A stretch of DNA of 64,000 bases from Nitrososphaerota archaeon (GTDB lineage Archaea; Thermoproteota; Nitrososphaeria; Nitrososphaerales; Gagatemarchaeaceae): assembly GCA_027339745.1 (NCBI GenBank), contig DAHWNW010000003.1:45868-109867 (forward strand), written 5' to 3'. Made by a program: the position numbers and the translations under genes. The notes under the pieces are model-generated. The model was not told the DNA's origin. It saw only the letters and a list, made by a program, of their open reading frames with translations, and made no database searches. Shown piece by piece: positions 29,157 through 38,906 of the stretch (positions within the stretch are counted from its first letter, which is position 1; each line of letters starts with the position of its first letter).

Positions 29157-30482
29157 ATGAAATATGTGGAGGGTTCGAAGAAGGTCTTTCTCAACACAGG
29201 CACGAGATTTCCGCGTGAGGTCATCTGGGCCGTGGGTGCGATCAAGCTCTCCGCGGCGAAGGCCAACGTGGAGCTGGGGCTCCTTGGGGGCGACTTGGGG
29301 AGGACCATACAGTCCAAAGCCAGGGAACTGATGGAAGGCGAGCACGACCAGGACGTGGTCGTGGATGTGTTTCAGACTGGCTCGGGCACAGGACTGAACA
29401 TGAACGCCAACGAGGTCATAGCGGAGCTCGCTTCTGCCGAACTCGGGAAGAAGGTCCATCCGAATGACCATGTCAACATGAGCCAGTCATCTAACGACGT
29501 TGGGCCCACGGCGGTGAGGGTAGCGGCGGCAGTAGCCGTGAACAGCGACTTGATTCCGGCACTCAGGGGTATGAGTAGGAGCCTGGAGGCGCTGGCCAGG
29601 AAGACCGCGAAGGTGTACAAAGCTGGAAGGACACACCTCAGAGATGCCCTCCCCGTGACCATGGGCCAGGAGTTCGGTGCTTACTCAGACGAATTCTCCA
29701 GAGACACCGAACTGGTCCACGAGACCACGCGCTATCTCATGGAGCTACCCATCGGCGGGACCGCGGTAGGCACAGGGGTCAACGCGGACCCCAGGTTCGG
29801 GGGGATGGTGGCCGCAGAGATAGCGCGATTGTCAGGGCTCCCATTCAAGAGCGCCAGGAACAAGTTCAGGTCCACGCGGCTACTGACAGATATGTCCGCG
29901 CTGAGCGGGACCATGAGGACGGTGAGCATCGGACTCTACAGGCTCTGCCAAGATCTCAGGTTGATGTTCTCTGGGCCCCTGACCGGCCTGGGCGAAATCG
30001 ACATACCGACCCAGGAAGAGGTCGCCGGGAGCAGCATCATGCCAGGGAAGACGAACCCGATAACGGTGGAAAGTGCCCTGCTGGCGTCAGCTGAGGTGGC
30101 AGGCCTGGATGGTGCGAACGCCATAGCCGCGTCCCTCGGCGAGTTCGAGCTCACCATGGGAGTGCCTCTAATGGGCTACAATGTGGTCCTCCAGGCGAAA
30201 CTGCTCTCAGAAGCATTGCGGAAGGTCGCATCGATGGTAATCGACCACGTCGTTCCCATGAAGGCCAAGGCACTGGCCTACGCGGAGACGAGCCAAGCTC
30301 TAATCACGCTGGTCTCGCCGAACATAGGGTACGACAAAGCGTCGGCGCTGGGGAAGAAGATAGCCAAGGGAACCCCAATCAGGCCTGCGCTGAGGGACCT
30401 TGGCCTGAGCTCCAAGGAGGTAGACGCGATTCTCGACATGGAGAAACTGGTCAAGCCCGGCATACCAGCGAAGAAAATCTAG
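29157..30482 (+). CDS. fumC: Fumarate hydratase class II
   Basis: QTGSGTGLNMNANEVIA, NDHVNMSQSSNDVGPTA, GSSIMPGKTNPI. Confidence 0.88.
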   Translation: MKYVEGSKKVFLNTGTRFPREVIWAVGAIKLSAAKANVELGLLGGDLGRTIQSKARELMEGEHDQDVVVDVFQTGSGTGLNMNANEVIAELASAELGKKVHPNDHVNMSQSSNDVGPTAVRVAAAVAVNSDLIPALRGMSRSLEALARKTAKVYKAGRTHLRDALPVTMGQEFGAYSDEFSRDTELVHETTRYLMELPIGGTAVGTGVNADPRFGGMVAAEIARLSGLPFKSARNKFRSTRLLTDMSALSGTMRTVSIGLYRLCQDLRLMFSGPLTGLGEIDIPTQEEVAGSSIMPGKTNPITVESALLASAEVAGLDGANAIAASLGEFELTMGVPLMGYNVVLQAKLLSEALRKVASMVIDHVVPMKAKALAYAETSQALITLVSPNIGYDKASALGKKIAKGTPIRPALRDLGLSSKEVDAILDMEKLVKPGIPAKKI

Positions 30483-30509
30483 TTGGTTTTCAGCCGAAAA
30501 CAGCGGTCT

Positions 30510-31007
30510 TCAGCGGCGGACCCTGACGCCAATCTTCTCCATGAGCTTCCCCAGCTCGGAGTCGTCCACAGCGTCCATCCTCAGGTACCGCAAGATCTCG
30601 TCTTCCTCCATCCCAACCCGCCTCGCTTCTGCGACCGTCGCTCTGTATGCTTCCAGCTCGGTGGGCCTCTCAACGTACTCGAAGGCTTGGTCATAGAGCT
30701 CCTTCCCCTCCAGGAACTGCCTGACGTGCACGAGCACATGGATGACGTCAAGATAGAGGAAGCCAGTCTTTGCTGAGACGAGATGTTTGGAGCCTATGCA
30801 TATGGTCCCAGTGTCCCTGTCTAGCCAGAGTCCCGAGTCCCCCCGCTCCACCCTCATCTTCAGGTGCCGCAGGATTTTTGCCATCTGAGCTTTGGAACCG
30901 AAGACCTTTGAAAGGGCAGGAGAGGTCTCGAGGCCCGAGAAGACTTCCGAGAGCTTGTATTCCCCCACACCCGCGGTCCTCCTGACCCTAAATTCCTTCA
31001 CTCTCAC
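30510..31007 (-). CDS. Conserved-looking hypothetical protein
   Basis: 165 aa, convincing codon usage, YLDVIHVLVHVRQFLEGKELYDQAFEYVERPTELEAYRAT; no family recognised. Confidence 0.6.
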   Translation of the reverse strand: MRVKEFRVRRTAGVGEYKLSEVFSGLETSPALSKVFGSKAQMAKILRHLKMRVERGDSGLWLDRDTGTICIGSKHLVSAKTGFLYLDVIHVLVHVRQFLEGKELYDQAFEYVERPTELEAYRATVAEARRVGMEEDEILRYLRMDAVDDSELGKLMEKIGVRVRR

Positions 31008-31155
31008 ATATCCTGAGAGGTAAACGGGTAATCAAAAGTTCCGAACTCAAAAAGTCGTATTGTCGCGGTGAAGATTGATTCACACAAAAAGCCCACGAGG
31101 CGTCCAGGGGATATGCTTACTTTGTGCGCCCGAGGACTGATGAGGGGGAACTGAA

Positions 31156-32457
31156 TTGATCGCCTCCCTGAGCGGCATCAGAGGCATTCTCAACCAGGAC
31201 ATAGTCCTGCCGGACGTCGCGAGGTTCGCCACCAACTTCGCCAAGGCCGCTGGCGCGAGCGAGTTCCTCCTAGCTAGGGACACGAGGAAGACAGGGCCTG
31301 CTATGTGCAAAGCTGTGGCTGCAGGCGTCATGTCCGTGGGCGGGACAGTGCTGGACTACGGGATAATCTCCACTCCCGCCCTGTTCAGAGAGAGCCGAGT
31401 GAGGAACGCTCCGGCCGTGATGGTCACCGCCTCGCACAACGAACCTGAGTTCAACGGCTTGAAATTCATCGCAGGGGGGTCCGGGATCGGAAAAGAGACG
31501 TTCGACAGGGTGTTGGGCAAAGGAGGCGCCCTAGGCAGGCAGTTCACCCTCGGGCGCCTGAGGGAGGGAGGGAGGCCCTGCTACGTCGACGACCTGGCCG
31601 AGAGGTATGGGGAAGGCTCGTGCGAAGGGGTGAAGGTCGCGGTCGACCTCGGCGGAGGGGCGGCCATATCTCACGCTGTCCCTCTCCTGCGACGCCTAGG
31701 TTGCCAGGTCTCTTCTCTCAACGATAGCTACTCGGTTTTCACTCGCACCGTGGACCCCGTGGCAGACGACCTCGCGCTCCTCCGGCGGACGGTGAAGGAG
31801 AAGGGTTGCGCAATAGGCCTGGCATTCGACTGCGACGGAGACAGGCTCGTCATAGTAGACTCGGCGGGGAGGAAGAAGTCCGGGGACTACATGCTTACCC
31901 TCGCGCTCCGGCGACTGGTCCTGGAGACTGGCGAGAGGAAGGTCGTTGTCTCGGTGGACACCACCCAGGCCGTGGACGACGTGGCGAGGGAGTCAGGCTG
32001 CAGCGTGTTCAGATCCAAGGTAGGGGAGGCGAATGTGGTCCAGATGATGAAAGAGAAGGGCGCCCGCCTAGGAGGAGAGGGAAGCAGCGGAGGGGTGATC
32101 GACGGTGACTTCAACAACTGCAGGGATTCCTTGCTGGCGGCCCTGGCAATCATAAAGGCCCTGAGGAAGGAGGGGGACGCCCTGTATGCGAGGGTCCCGG
32201 CTTACCACCAGAACCGAATCGCCCTCCGCATGCCGAAGCGGAAGGTCAAGAAAGCGCTCAGGGTTATGGCACGGATGTATGAGCACCCCGAACTTACGGA
32301 TGGCCTGAAAGTCGTCATCCCGCGCAGGGGATGGGTCCTTGTGCGCCCGTCCGGGACCGAAGACGTGGTCAGGGTGTCCGCTGAAGCAACATCAGCCGCG
32401 AAGGCGGAGAACCTTACGAAAAGTTTCGCGGGGATGCTGAAGAGGCTGAGCAAATAG
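31156..32457 (+). CDS. Phosphohexomutase (phosphoglucosamine/phosphomannomutase family), paralogue 1
   Basis: VMVTASHNEPEFNGLKF (active Ser), FDCDGDRLV, VRPSGTEDVVRV. Confidence 0.9.
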   Translation: MIASLSGIRGILNQDIVLPDVARFATNFAKAAGASEFLLARDTRKTGPAMCKAVAAGVMSVGGTVLDYGIISTPALFRESRVRNAPAVMVTASHNEPEFNGLKFIAGGSGIGKETFDRVLGKGGALGRQFTLGRLREGGRPCYVDDLAERYGEGSCEGVKVAVDLGGGAAISHAVPLLRRLGCQVSSLNDSYSVFTRTVDPVADDLALLRRTVKEKGCAIGLAFDCDGDRLVIVDSAGRKKSGDYMLTLALRRLVLETGERKVVVSVDTTQAVDDVARESGCSVFRSKVGEANVVQMMKEKGARLGGEGSSGGVIDGDFNNCRDSLLAALAIIKALRKEGDALYARVPAYHQNRIALRMPKRKVKKALRVMARMYEHPELTDGLKVVIPRRGWVLVRPSGTEDVVRVSAEATSAAKAENLTKSFAGMLKRLSK

Positions 32458-32458
32458 C

Positions 32459-33424
32459 ATGACCGACGAGCTGGAGGTCATAGCAGCTATGGTAAAGGCC
32501 GCCGGGAAGCCCCCGAGCGGTTACACAGCCATAGGGGACGACGTCGCGATGGTCCCTCCTCGGCCGGGGAGAGTAGTCATGAAGACAGACATGCTTGTGG
32601 AGCACACGGATATGCCCCCAGGGATGACCTACAGGCAAGCAGCGAGGAAGGCCGTCGCGATGTGTGTCAGCGACTTCGCAGCCAAGGGCACGAGACCAGA
32701 CGCGTTCATGGTGTCGCTCGGCCTCAGAAGTGGAGTAGGGAAAGGGGAAGTGGATGGACTGGCACGTGGCCTGAGGGACGCCGAAGAGAGGTGGGGCACC
32801 CATTTAATCGGGGGGGATACAAACGAGGCCGAGGAGCTTGTCATCGGTTGCTCTATGGTCGGCTTTGCGCATAAGGTGGTCGACAGGGCGGGGGCATCGC
32901 CAGGGGATGTGGCGGTGGTAACGGGTCAGTTCGGTCTCCCTCCCGCCGGGCTGAAGATCCTAATGGCGGGAGCGCGCGCAGAAGCTCACTTCGCTCAAAG
33001 AGCGAGGAAGAGCGTGCTCAGGCCCGATCCTGACATAGAAGTTGGGGTCGCCCTCGCGCCGTATCTGACCGCGTCAATGGATTCGAGCGACGGACTTGCT
33101 CGTAGCCTCCACACACTGGCCAAGGCGAGCGGTGTGGGTTTCGTGGTCGAGAGGCTCCCCGCTGCCGAAGGAGTTATGGAATTCGCCGCTGCGAACGCGC
33201 TGGACGCGGACAAATTAATACTCGAGGGAGGGGAAGAGTACGTGATAGTGGGGACAGTGAAGCCGACAGAGATCCGGGCAGCCTTGAAGGCTGCTAGGAA
33301 AGCCGGGGGGGAGCTGATTCCGTTAGGTAGGGCGACGGAGCGGAAGGGCGAGGTGGTGCGGTTGACGGAGGGAGGAGTCAAGGATATCAGAGATGGAGGG
33401 TGGACGCACTTACGCCGAAGCTGA
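32459..33424 (+). CDS. thiL: Thiamine-monophosphate kinase-like (AIR-synthase fold)
   Basis: AIGDDVAMV, KTDMLVEHTDMP, CVSDFAAKGTRPDAFMVSLGL, GGDTNEAEELVIG, SMDSSDGLARSL. Confidence 0.88.
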   Translation: MTDELEVIAAMVKAAGKPPSGYTAIGDDVAMVPPRPGRVVMKTDMLVEHTDMPPGMTYRQAARKAVAMCVSDFAAKGTRPDAFMVSLGLRSGVGKGEVDGLARGLRDAEERWGTHLIGGDTNEAEELVIGCSMVGFAHKVVDRAGASPGDVAVVTGQFGLPPAGLKILMAGARAEAHFAQRARKSVLRPDPDIEVGVALAPYLTASMDSSDGLARSLHTLAKASGVGFVVERLPAAEGVMEFAAANALDADKLILEGGEEYVIVGTVKPTEIRAALKAARKAGGELIPLGRATERKGEVVRLTEGGVKDIRDGGWTHLRRS

Positions 33425-34798
33425 CTTTGTTACTTTCGCGAACCTCTTGACCAACTGGTCTGCGCCTTCCTGAGAGTCAGACTCGGCGAATATCCTCACA
33501 ATCGGCTCTGTCCCGCTGGGCCTGACCAGGACCCAGGAATGGGCGCCGGTCCATATTTTGAGGCCGTCCAATTTCTCCGTCTCCCCTTGCGCTTGCTTCT
33601 CGACGGCCCTCATCACAGCATCCACCTTCTTGGGGACGACCTCGACCTTGGTCTTTGCTTGGAAGTACTTTGGGACGACGAAGGAGAGCACCTTGGAAAG
33701 CGACATGCCCTTCCTCGCGAGGCACTCGAGCATCAGAGCTGTAGTCATCCCGCCGTCGCGGACGGGGATGTGAGGCTGATAGATGCAGCCGCCGTTCTCC
33801 TCGAAACCGAAGACTGCGTTCCGCTCGATAATCGTCCGCGCTATCTCTACGGCCCCGACCTTTGTACGCAGCACCTTCGCCCCGTGCTTCTTCGCTACCG
33901 CCTCCACCGCTTGGCTGGAAGCGACTGAAGTGACAATGGTCCCGCCTGCGTGCCTGTCGAGCACAAAATCGGACACAAGGCAGCCGCTCTGGTCACCCCA
34001 GAGGACCCTTCCGTCTTCGTCGCAGAAGATGGACCTGTCGCCGTCTCCGTCGTAAGCGACCCCTAGGTCTGCCCCCGTGGCTTTCACAGCCGCCGATAGG
34101 TCGTTAAGGGTGTCGGGGGTTGGTTCAGGACCCCTCCCTGGGAAGCTCCCGTCGACCGTAGAGTTCAGGGTAATCACTTTGCACCCAAGGGACTCTACGA
34201 TATAGGGGGCGGCGACAGACTGCGCCCCGTTGCCCAAGTCCATGACCACAGTGAACTTCCTAGCTGCGATATCCTTGGCGTTGACCTTGGAGAGTACTCC
34301 ATTCTGGTAAGCTCTCACCACGGACCCCTCTTGCCTCGCCACGCCGATGGACTTCCAATCGGCCTTCGTCTGGGACTTCTCTGCGTAGATTTTCTCTATC
34401 CTCTGCTCGTCGAGCCTCGGAACCTCGACCCCGTCTGGGCCGGACACCTTCAGCCCATTGTACTGGGGCGGATTGTGGGAAGCTGTGACCATCACCCCTC
34501 CCCTGAAACCCATGGTCTTCACCGCATACTGGAGCGCAGGGGTGGGCACAAGCCCAGCCTCGGCTACGTCCCGCCCTGAGCTGAGGAGGCCGGAAGCAAC
34601 AGCGTTCGTCAGGGCCGGCCCCGAAAGACGGCCATCCCTACCTAGCAGCACTTCGCCGGTACCGAAGTAGGTCCCGATGGCTTCGGCCAGACATATGGCG
34701 AAGTCGAGATCGTGAGATACGCCCGGCACGAACCGGATGCCGTTGGTTCCGAATAGCCGCTGCTCAGTTGCGACCAACGGCCGAAGAGGGGCGCCAGA
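33410..34798 (-). CDS. glmM: Phosphohexomutase (GlmM-like), paralogue 2
   Basis: RLFGTNGIRFVPG, MVTASHNPPQYNGLK, AYDGDGDRSIF, VRPSGTEPIVRIFAE. Confidence 0.9.
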   Translation of the reverse strand, partial: SGAPLRPLVATEQRLFGTNGIRFVPGVSHDLDFAICLAEAIGTYFGTGEVLLGRDGRLSGPALTNAVASGLLSSGRDVAEAGLVPTPALQYAVKTMGFRGGVMVTASHNPPQYNGLKVSGPDGVEVPRLDEQRIEKIYAEKSQTKADWKSIGVARQEGSVVRAYQNGVLSKVNAKDIAARKFTVVMDLGNGAQSVAAPYIVESLGCKVITLNSTVDGSFPGRGPEPTPDTLNDLSAAVKATGADLGVAYDGDGDRSIFCDEDGRVLWGDQSGCLVSDFVLDRHAGGTIVTSVASSQAVEAVAKKHGAKVLRTKVGAVEIARTIIERNAVFGFEENGGCIYQPHIPVRDGGMTTALMLECLARKGMSLSKVLSFVVPKYFQAKTKVEVVPKKVDAVMRAVEKQAQGETEKLDGLKIWTGAHSWVLVRPSGTEPIVRIFAESDSQEGADQLVKRFAKVTKSASA

Positions 34799-34884
34799 CA
34801 TGGTAAAACCTTCCGATTCGCCTCCTAGCCAGGACAACGGTGACGGTGGCAAAGCTTATGTCGAAACCAGAAGCAGCGCCCTGT

Positions 34885-35011
34885 GGGCCCGTAGCGCAGA
34901 TCCATGCTCGAGCGAAATACGGATAGCGCGGCAGAGGAGCTCGCCGATCCTTCTAAGCTGTAGGGAGCCTCAGGCTCGCAGAGGTCGTGGGTTCAAATCC
35001 CACCGGGCCCG
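34885..35011 (+). tRNA. tRNA-Arg(TCT) with three apparent introns (34904-34920, 34935-34948, 34962-34981; boundaries approximate)
   Basis: Acceptor GGGCCCG/CGGGCCC, T-arm GTGGG-TTCAAAT-CCCAC; removing 17+14+20 nt yields a 76-nt cloverleaf with anticodon arm GCAGC-CTTCTAA-GCTGT. Confidence 0.8.
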
Positions 35012-35687
35012 CTTCGCCTTCGCGGCCCTTTCCCTATCCCCGCCTGGCCCTTGAACAAGCTGCACGACCCAGAGTGGGTCGAGTTCACTTCGGACGTTCG
35101 AACTGTCATTATGACCCATGGAGGATGGCGACTAAGGAGGGGTCGGAGGGAGCCGCAGCGCAGGATCGGGGATAGTCGCGGTTCTCCTTCTCTTGGGGAG
35201 TCGACTCGACCTCAGCGGCGTGTTCAGCCGAGGGGCTCATCGTAGAGTTCTATTTCGAAGGGGGAAGAATACCTACTCGCTTCCGAGACGTGCTACAAAA
35301 CAGTAGGAGAATGACGTGTCGCGGAGCAGGAGGTATCTGAAGGTGTGGACGCCCCAGGAGGAGACGCAAGGAGGCTGGGAGCGCGCACAGCGTGCAATCT
35401 AGAAACCCAGGGCCAATATCGGTCTCGTCGTCCATCACTTCGCACTTACCCACCATGCACGTGAAAACGCCGACTCCTACTTCAACGCCATGTGCTGGGG
35501 CTGGGTTGAGCTCTAGCGCGGCTCCGTTCTTGTTGCTGTCACCGCTGCCGGAGGGGTAGGGGACCTGCGGCACGAAGGACTCGTGGATTTGGAGCCAAGA
35601 CTACCCCGCGGATGTCCCGCATTCGCGAGAATCTGGATGCGTCGCGGCGGGATCGGACGATGACGCCTCCGGGCGCAGCTGCACTGG

Positions 35688-36620
35688 CTACCTTACCACG
35701 AATTCGAGGGAGGCAGCCGCGCCGTAGAGCTTGTTCTCGCCTTGCAGCCAGGCGACCGACTGTTTACCTTCCAAGACGTCGTCGGTGATCTCCAAGCCGC
35801 GGTGGGCAGGGAGACAGTGCATGACGACTGCCCCCTTGGGGGCAGACTTCATCAGCCCTGAGTTGACCTGGTACGACTTAAACGCCCTATGTCTCTCTTC
35901 CTCCTCCTTTTCTTCTCCCATGCTCACCCAGACGTCGGTGTAGACTACGTCCGCCGCCGCGACGGCGTATTTCGGGTCACGGACCACTTCGATGCTCCCG
36001 CCTGTCTTCTTGGCCAGCGACTTCGCCTTCTCTACGAGCGGGGCTTTAGGTTCGTAGCCTTCGGGAGAGGCGGCCAACACGTTCATCCCGGTGAGGGCCC
36101 CCGCCAGGAGCAACGAATTGCAGACGTTGTTCCCGTCCCCGACATAGGCTAGCGTGGTACCCCGGAGAGCCCCTTTGACTTCCTTGATGGTCAGCAGGTC
36201 GCTGACCGCCTGGGTGGGGTGCTCGGTGTCGCTCAGCGCGTTGATAACGGGCCTCCCTGAGCGCGCCGCAATCTCGACCAAGGTGTCTTGGGAGTAGACC
36301 CTACCCACTATGACGTCGAGATAGCTTCCAAGTATCCTAGCGGTGTCCTTGACAGGCTCTCCGCGGCTGAGTTGGAGTTCGCTGGCAGAGAGGTAGACCG
36401 GCGCCCCCCCGAGCTTCAATGTGGCGACCTCAAAGCTCGTCCTTGTCCTCGTGGAAGGCTTCTCGAACAGGAGCCCTACGGCTGAGCCAGACAAGAGCCG
36501 GGACAGCCGCCTTGACTTTATCCGCTTCTTCAGTGCCCCTGAGCGGGCGACGATGAATTCCAGCTCTTCAGGCGAGAGGTCGGCGACCGAAAGCAGGTTC
36601 CTCGGCGTCGATGACCCCAT
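35688..36620 (-). CDS. argF: Ornithine carbamoyltransferase
   Basis: FEKPSTRTRTSFE, DTEHPTQAVSDLLT, MHCLPAHRG. Confidence 0.95.
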   Translation of the reverse strand: MGSSTPRNLLSVADLSPEELEFIVARSGALKKRIKSRRLSRLLSGSAVGLLFEKPSTRTRTSFEVATLKLGGAPVYLSASELQLSRGEPVKDTARILGSYLDVIVGRVYSQDTLVEIAARSGRPVINALSDTEHPTQAVSDLLTIKEVKGALRGTTLAYVGDGNNVCNSLLLAGALTGMNVLAASPEGYEPKAPLVEKAKSLAKKTGGSIEVVRDPKYAVAAADVVYTDVWVSMGEEKEEEERHRAFKSYQVNSGLMKSAPKGAVVMHCLPAHRGLEITDDVLEGKQSVAWLQGENKLYGAAASLEFVVR

Positions 36621-36777
36621 GTGCCTCAGCCAGAAGCTGCCTCATAGATGAAGTTATACTGCACCCCACCATGCGTTCCATGGTTCCGCAAGGGCGCTCA
36701 CCCCAGGCCCCGCGGCGGCCAAAGGAGACTCCTGCTCCGATTCCGCGCAGGTGCTCCAGTCACCGGCTGGTGGTTTC

Positions 36778-37656
36778 TTACGCGACCGAGCCTTGGCCAT
36801 CTTGGAGGCGGCCCTCCGCGGCCAAGCCCCGTTCTTGCGCAAGGAGGGCCCTCTTCCTTCCGATCCCTAACCCGTAACCGCCCAGGCTCCCGTCCGTCCG
36901 TATCACCCTGTGGCAGGGTATTATCAGCGGGACAGGGTTGGACCCGCAGGCGTTCGCCACCGCCCTGACCGCCCGCGGCCGTCCTACCATCTCCGCTACC
37001 TCTTGATAGGACCGCGTCTCTCCGAGAGGGATGAGCCGCAGGGCTGTCCAGACCCTCATCTGGAAGTCGGTCCCCCGGATGTCCAAAGGGAACCTTGCCT
37101 CTTGGCCGCGAAGGTGCCGCTGAAGGGAGTCGAGATATTGCTTCGCATCTTTCGACCTCGTTATCTCGGCCCTGGGGAACTCGGCGACAAGTGCCTTCAG
37201 CAGCTCAGCATCGCTCCTGCCAGCCTTGACCGAGCATACGCCATAGCATGTGCTGGCCACGATGATGCGGCCGATGGGTGACATGCCTGTGGCGTAGCCG
37301 ATGCGCGCCCCCGCGCCCCCTCTCCTGTACGTTGCGGGAGTCATGCCAAGTCTCCTGTGGGAGTCTTTGTACAGCCAGCTCTGCGCGGAGTAGCCCGTCC
37401 CTCTCAGGGCGTTGACCACGGGCTCGCCGTTAGCCAGCCTCGACCTGAGGACGCCAAGCCTGTACTCCTCGAGATACTCCCGGGGTGACATCCCCATCAC
37501 CTCCGTGAAGGCCCTTAGTAGGTGGAAAGGGCTGGTGCAGAATATCTCGCCCAGTGTCGCCAGAGTGACCCGCGAAGTGGAGTTCTCCTTCAGATAGTCG
37601 CAGACCTGCTTCACAAGTTCGACCTTAGAGCGCCTCTTCGCAATTCCCCTCTGCAA
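36778..37656 (-). CDS. AraC-type HTH fused to O6-alkylguanine-DNA alkyltransferase (Ada-like, lacking the N-terminal Ada cysteine domain)
   Basis: AraC helices TSPFHLLRAFTEVMGMSPREYLEEYRL...; C-terminal RAVANACGSNPVPLIIPCHRVIRTDGSLGGY. Confidence 0.88.
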   Translation of the reverse strand: MQRGIAKRRSKVELVKQVCDYLKENSTSRVTLATLGEIFCTSPFHLLRAFTEVMGMSPREYLEEYRLGVLRSRLANGEPVVNALRGTGYSAQSWLYKDSHRRLGMTPATYRRGGAGARIGYATGMSPIGRIIVASTCYGVCSVKAGRSDAELLKALVAEFPRAEITRSKDAKQYLDSLQRHLRGQEARFPLDIRGTDFQMRVWTALRLIPLGETRSYQEVAEMVGRPRAVRAVANACGSNPVPLIIPCHRVIRTDGSLGGYGLGIGRKRALLAQERGLAAEGRLQDGQGSVA

Positions 37657-37726
37657 TCGCTCGGTCGCAGGAGCAGTTTTGGTAATAAGGCGTTTTGTCT
37701 GGTTCTTGCGGACCTAGGGCGGCGCC

Positions 37727-38629
37727 CTAGCTGACCCTGATGTTGGGGAGCACGCCGTGGACGAAATAGCCGAAGACGTAGAGGGCTGCTGTAGCGCCGA
37801 ACAAGATAAGGAGAATCTCGGCGAAGTCTCTGAAGAACGTCTTCTGCTGGATCACCACGCTGTACCACGTCGTGACCGCCAATATCACCACGGCAAGGGT
37901 GAGGGAGGAAGACAGCGCAAATATCATGTTCCTCGTCAGGAAGTAAGGGGTCGCGAGCGTTATGGCGGTCAAGAAGTAGGACACCCCTGTGTAGACCGCG
38001 CTCAGCCGCGCCGACCCCTCGAAATCCCCCTGCTTCGCCTGTGCGAATGCGGCGGATGCCATTGCCAATGAAGCGGCGGCACCTGCTATCACCCCCGCGA
38101 GCCCGGCGATCTCGGTCTGGTCGTAGAACCCGAGAGATCCGGCGTGAATCCCTGATATCTCCACCAGAGAGTCGGCCAGGCCTAGCACGATGAACGAGAT
38201 GTAGCGGACCGCTGAGCTCTCCACCTTCACCTCCAGTGCCTTTTCGTGGTCCTTCTCGTCTGCCACCACCCCGTCGAAGGCGGCCTTGTCCTCCTCTGGG
38301 ATGAGGGACGCGACGCCCTGGTACGTCTTCACCACGTTCTCCTCGTGCCTGTCAAGGTACCGCGTCGCGAATGTGAGGCCCAGGAACCTCCTCAGAAAGA
38401 GGACCCAGTATAACTTCAGCTTGGCTAGTCTTGGCTCCTCTCCTGGGACGTATTTCCTCCAGAACTCGTAGTGCCTGTGCTCCGTGGCCGAGAGTGTCCT
38501 GAGGATCTCCGCGAATGGGCTGTCGCTGGACACTGTCTTCGAGAGCCTCTCGTAGAGGGTATAGTCGGACCACTCATCCGACATCCGGGCCCGAGCAACC
38601 TCCCTGAGCTCCTCCTTGCCGGATGCCAT
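37727..38629 (-). CDS. Ferritin-like (erythrin) domain fused to VIT1/CCC1-type iron/manganese transporter
   Basis: LSATEHRHYEFWRKY, VVADEKDHEKALE; SLVEISGIHAGSLG and ASLAMASAAFAQAK membrane region. Confidence 0.82.
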   Translation of the reverse strand: MASGKEELREVARARMSDEWSDYTLYERLSKTVSSDSPFAEILRTLSATEHRHYEFWRKYVPGEEPRLAKLKLYWVLFLRRFLGLTFATRYLDRHEENVVKTYQGVASLIPEEDKAAFDGVVADEKDHEKALEVKVESSAVRYISFIVLGLADSLVEISGIHAGSLGFYDQTEIAGLAGVIAGAAASLAMASAAFAQAKQGDFEGSARLSAVYTGVSYFLTAITLATPYFLTRNMIFALSSSLTLAVVILAVTTWYSVVIQQKTFFRDFAEILLILFGATAALYVFGYFVHGVLPNIRVS

Positions 38630-38906
38630 CAGTCCCTGCGGCCCTTGCAGGCGTATTTGAACCCTGAGCGTGCATGAGGCCCTGAACGCTCAAGCGTAGC
38701 CATTCAAGCGGGGTTCGGCCTGAGCACGCCCTGCAGCACATGGTGTCGGCGCGCCACATGAAGCGAGCCACATTTGGGACGAAGGCGCATCATCGCGCTC
38801 CCCTGTAGGACGGATGCACGCCACGCACGTGACCTGCCCCTCCGCGCGACCAAGACGGTCAAGACAGGTCGCTATGCCGGGTCACGGACTCGCGTCATCA
38901 TGCTCC

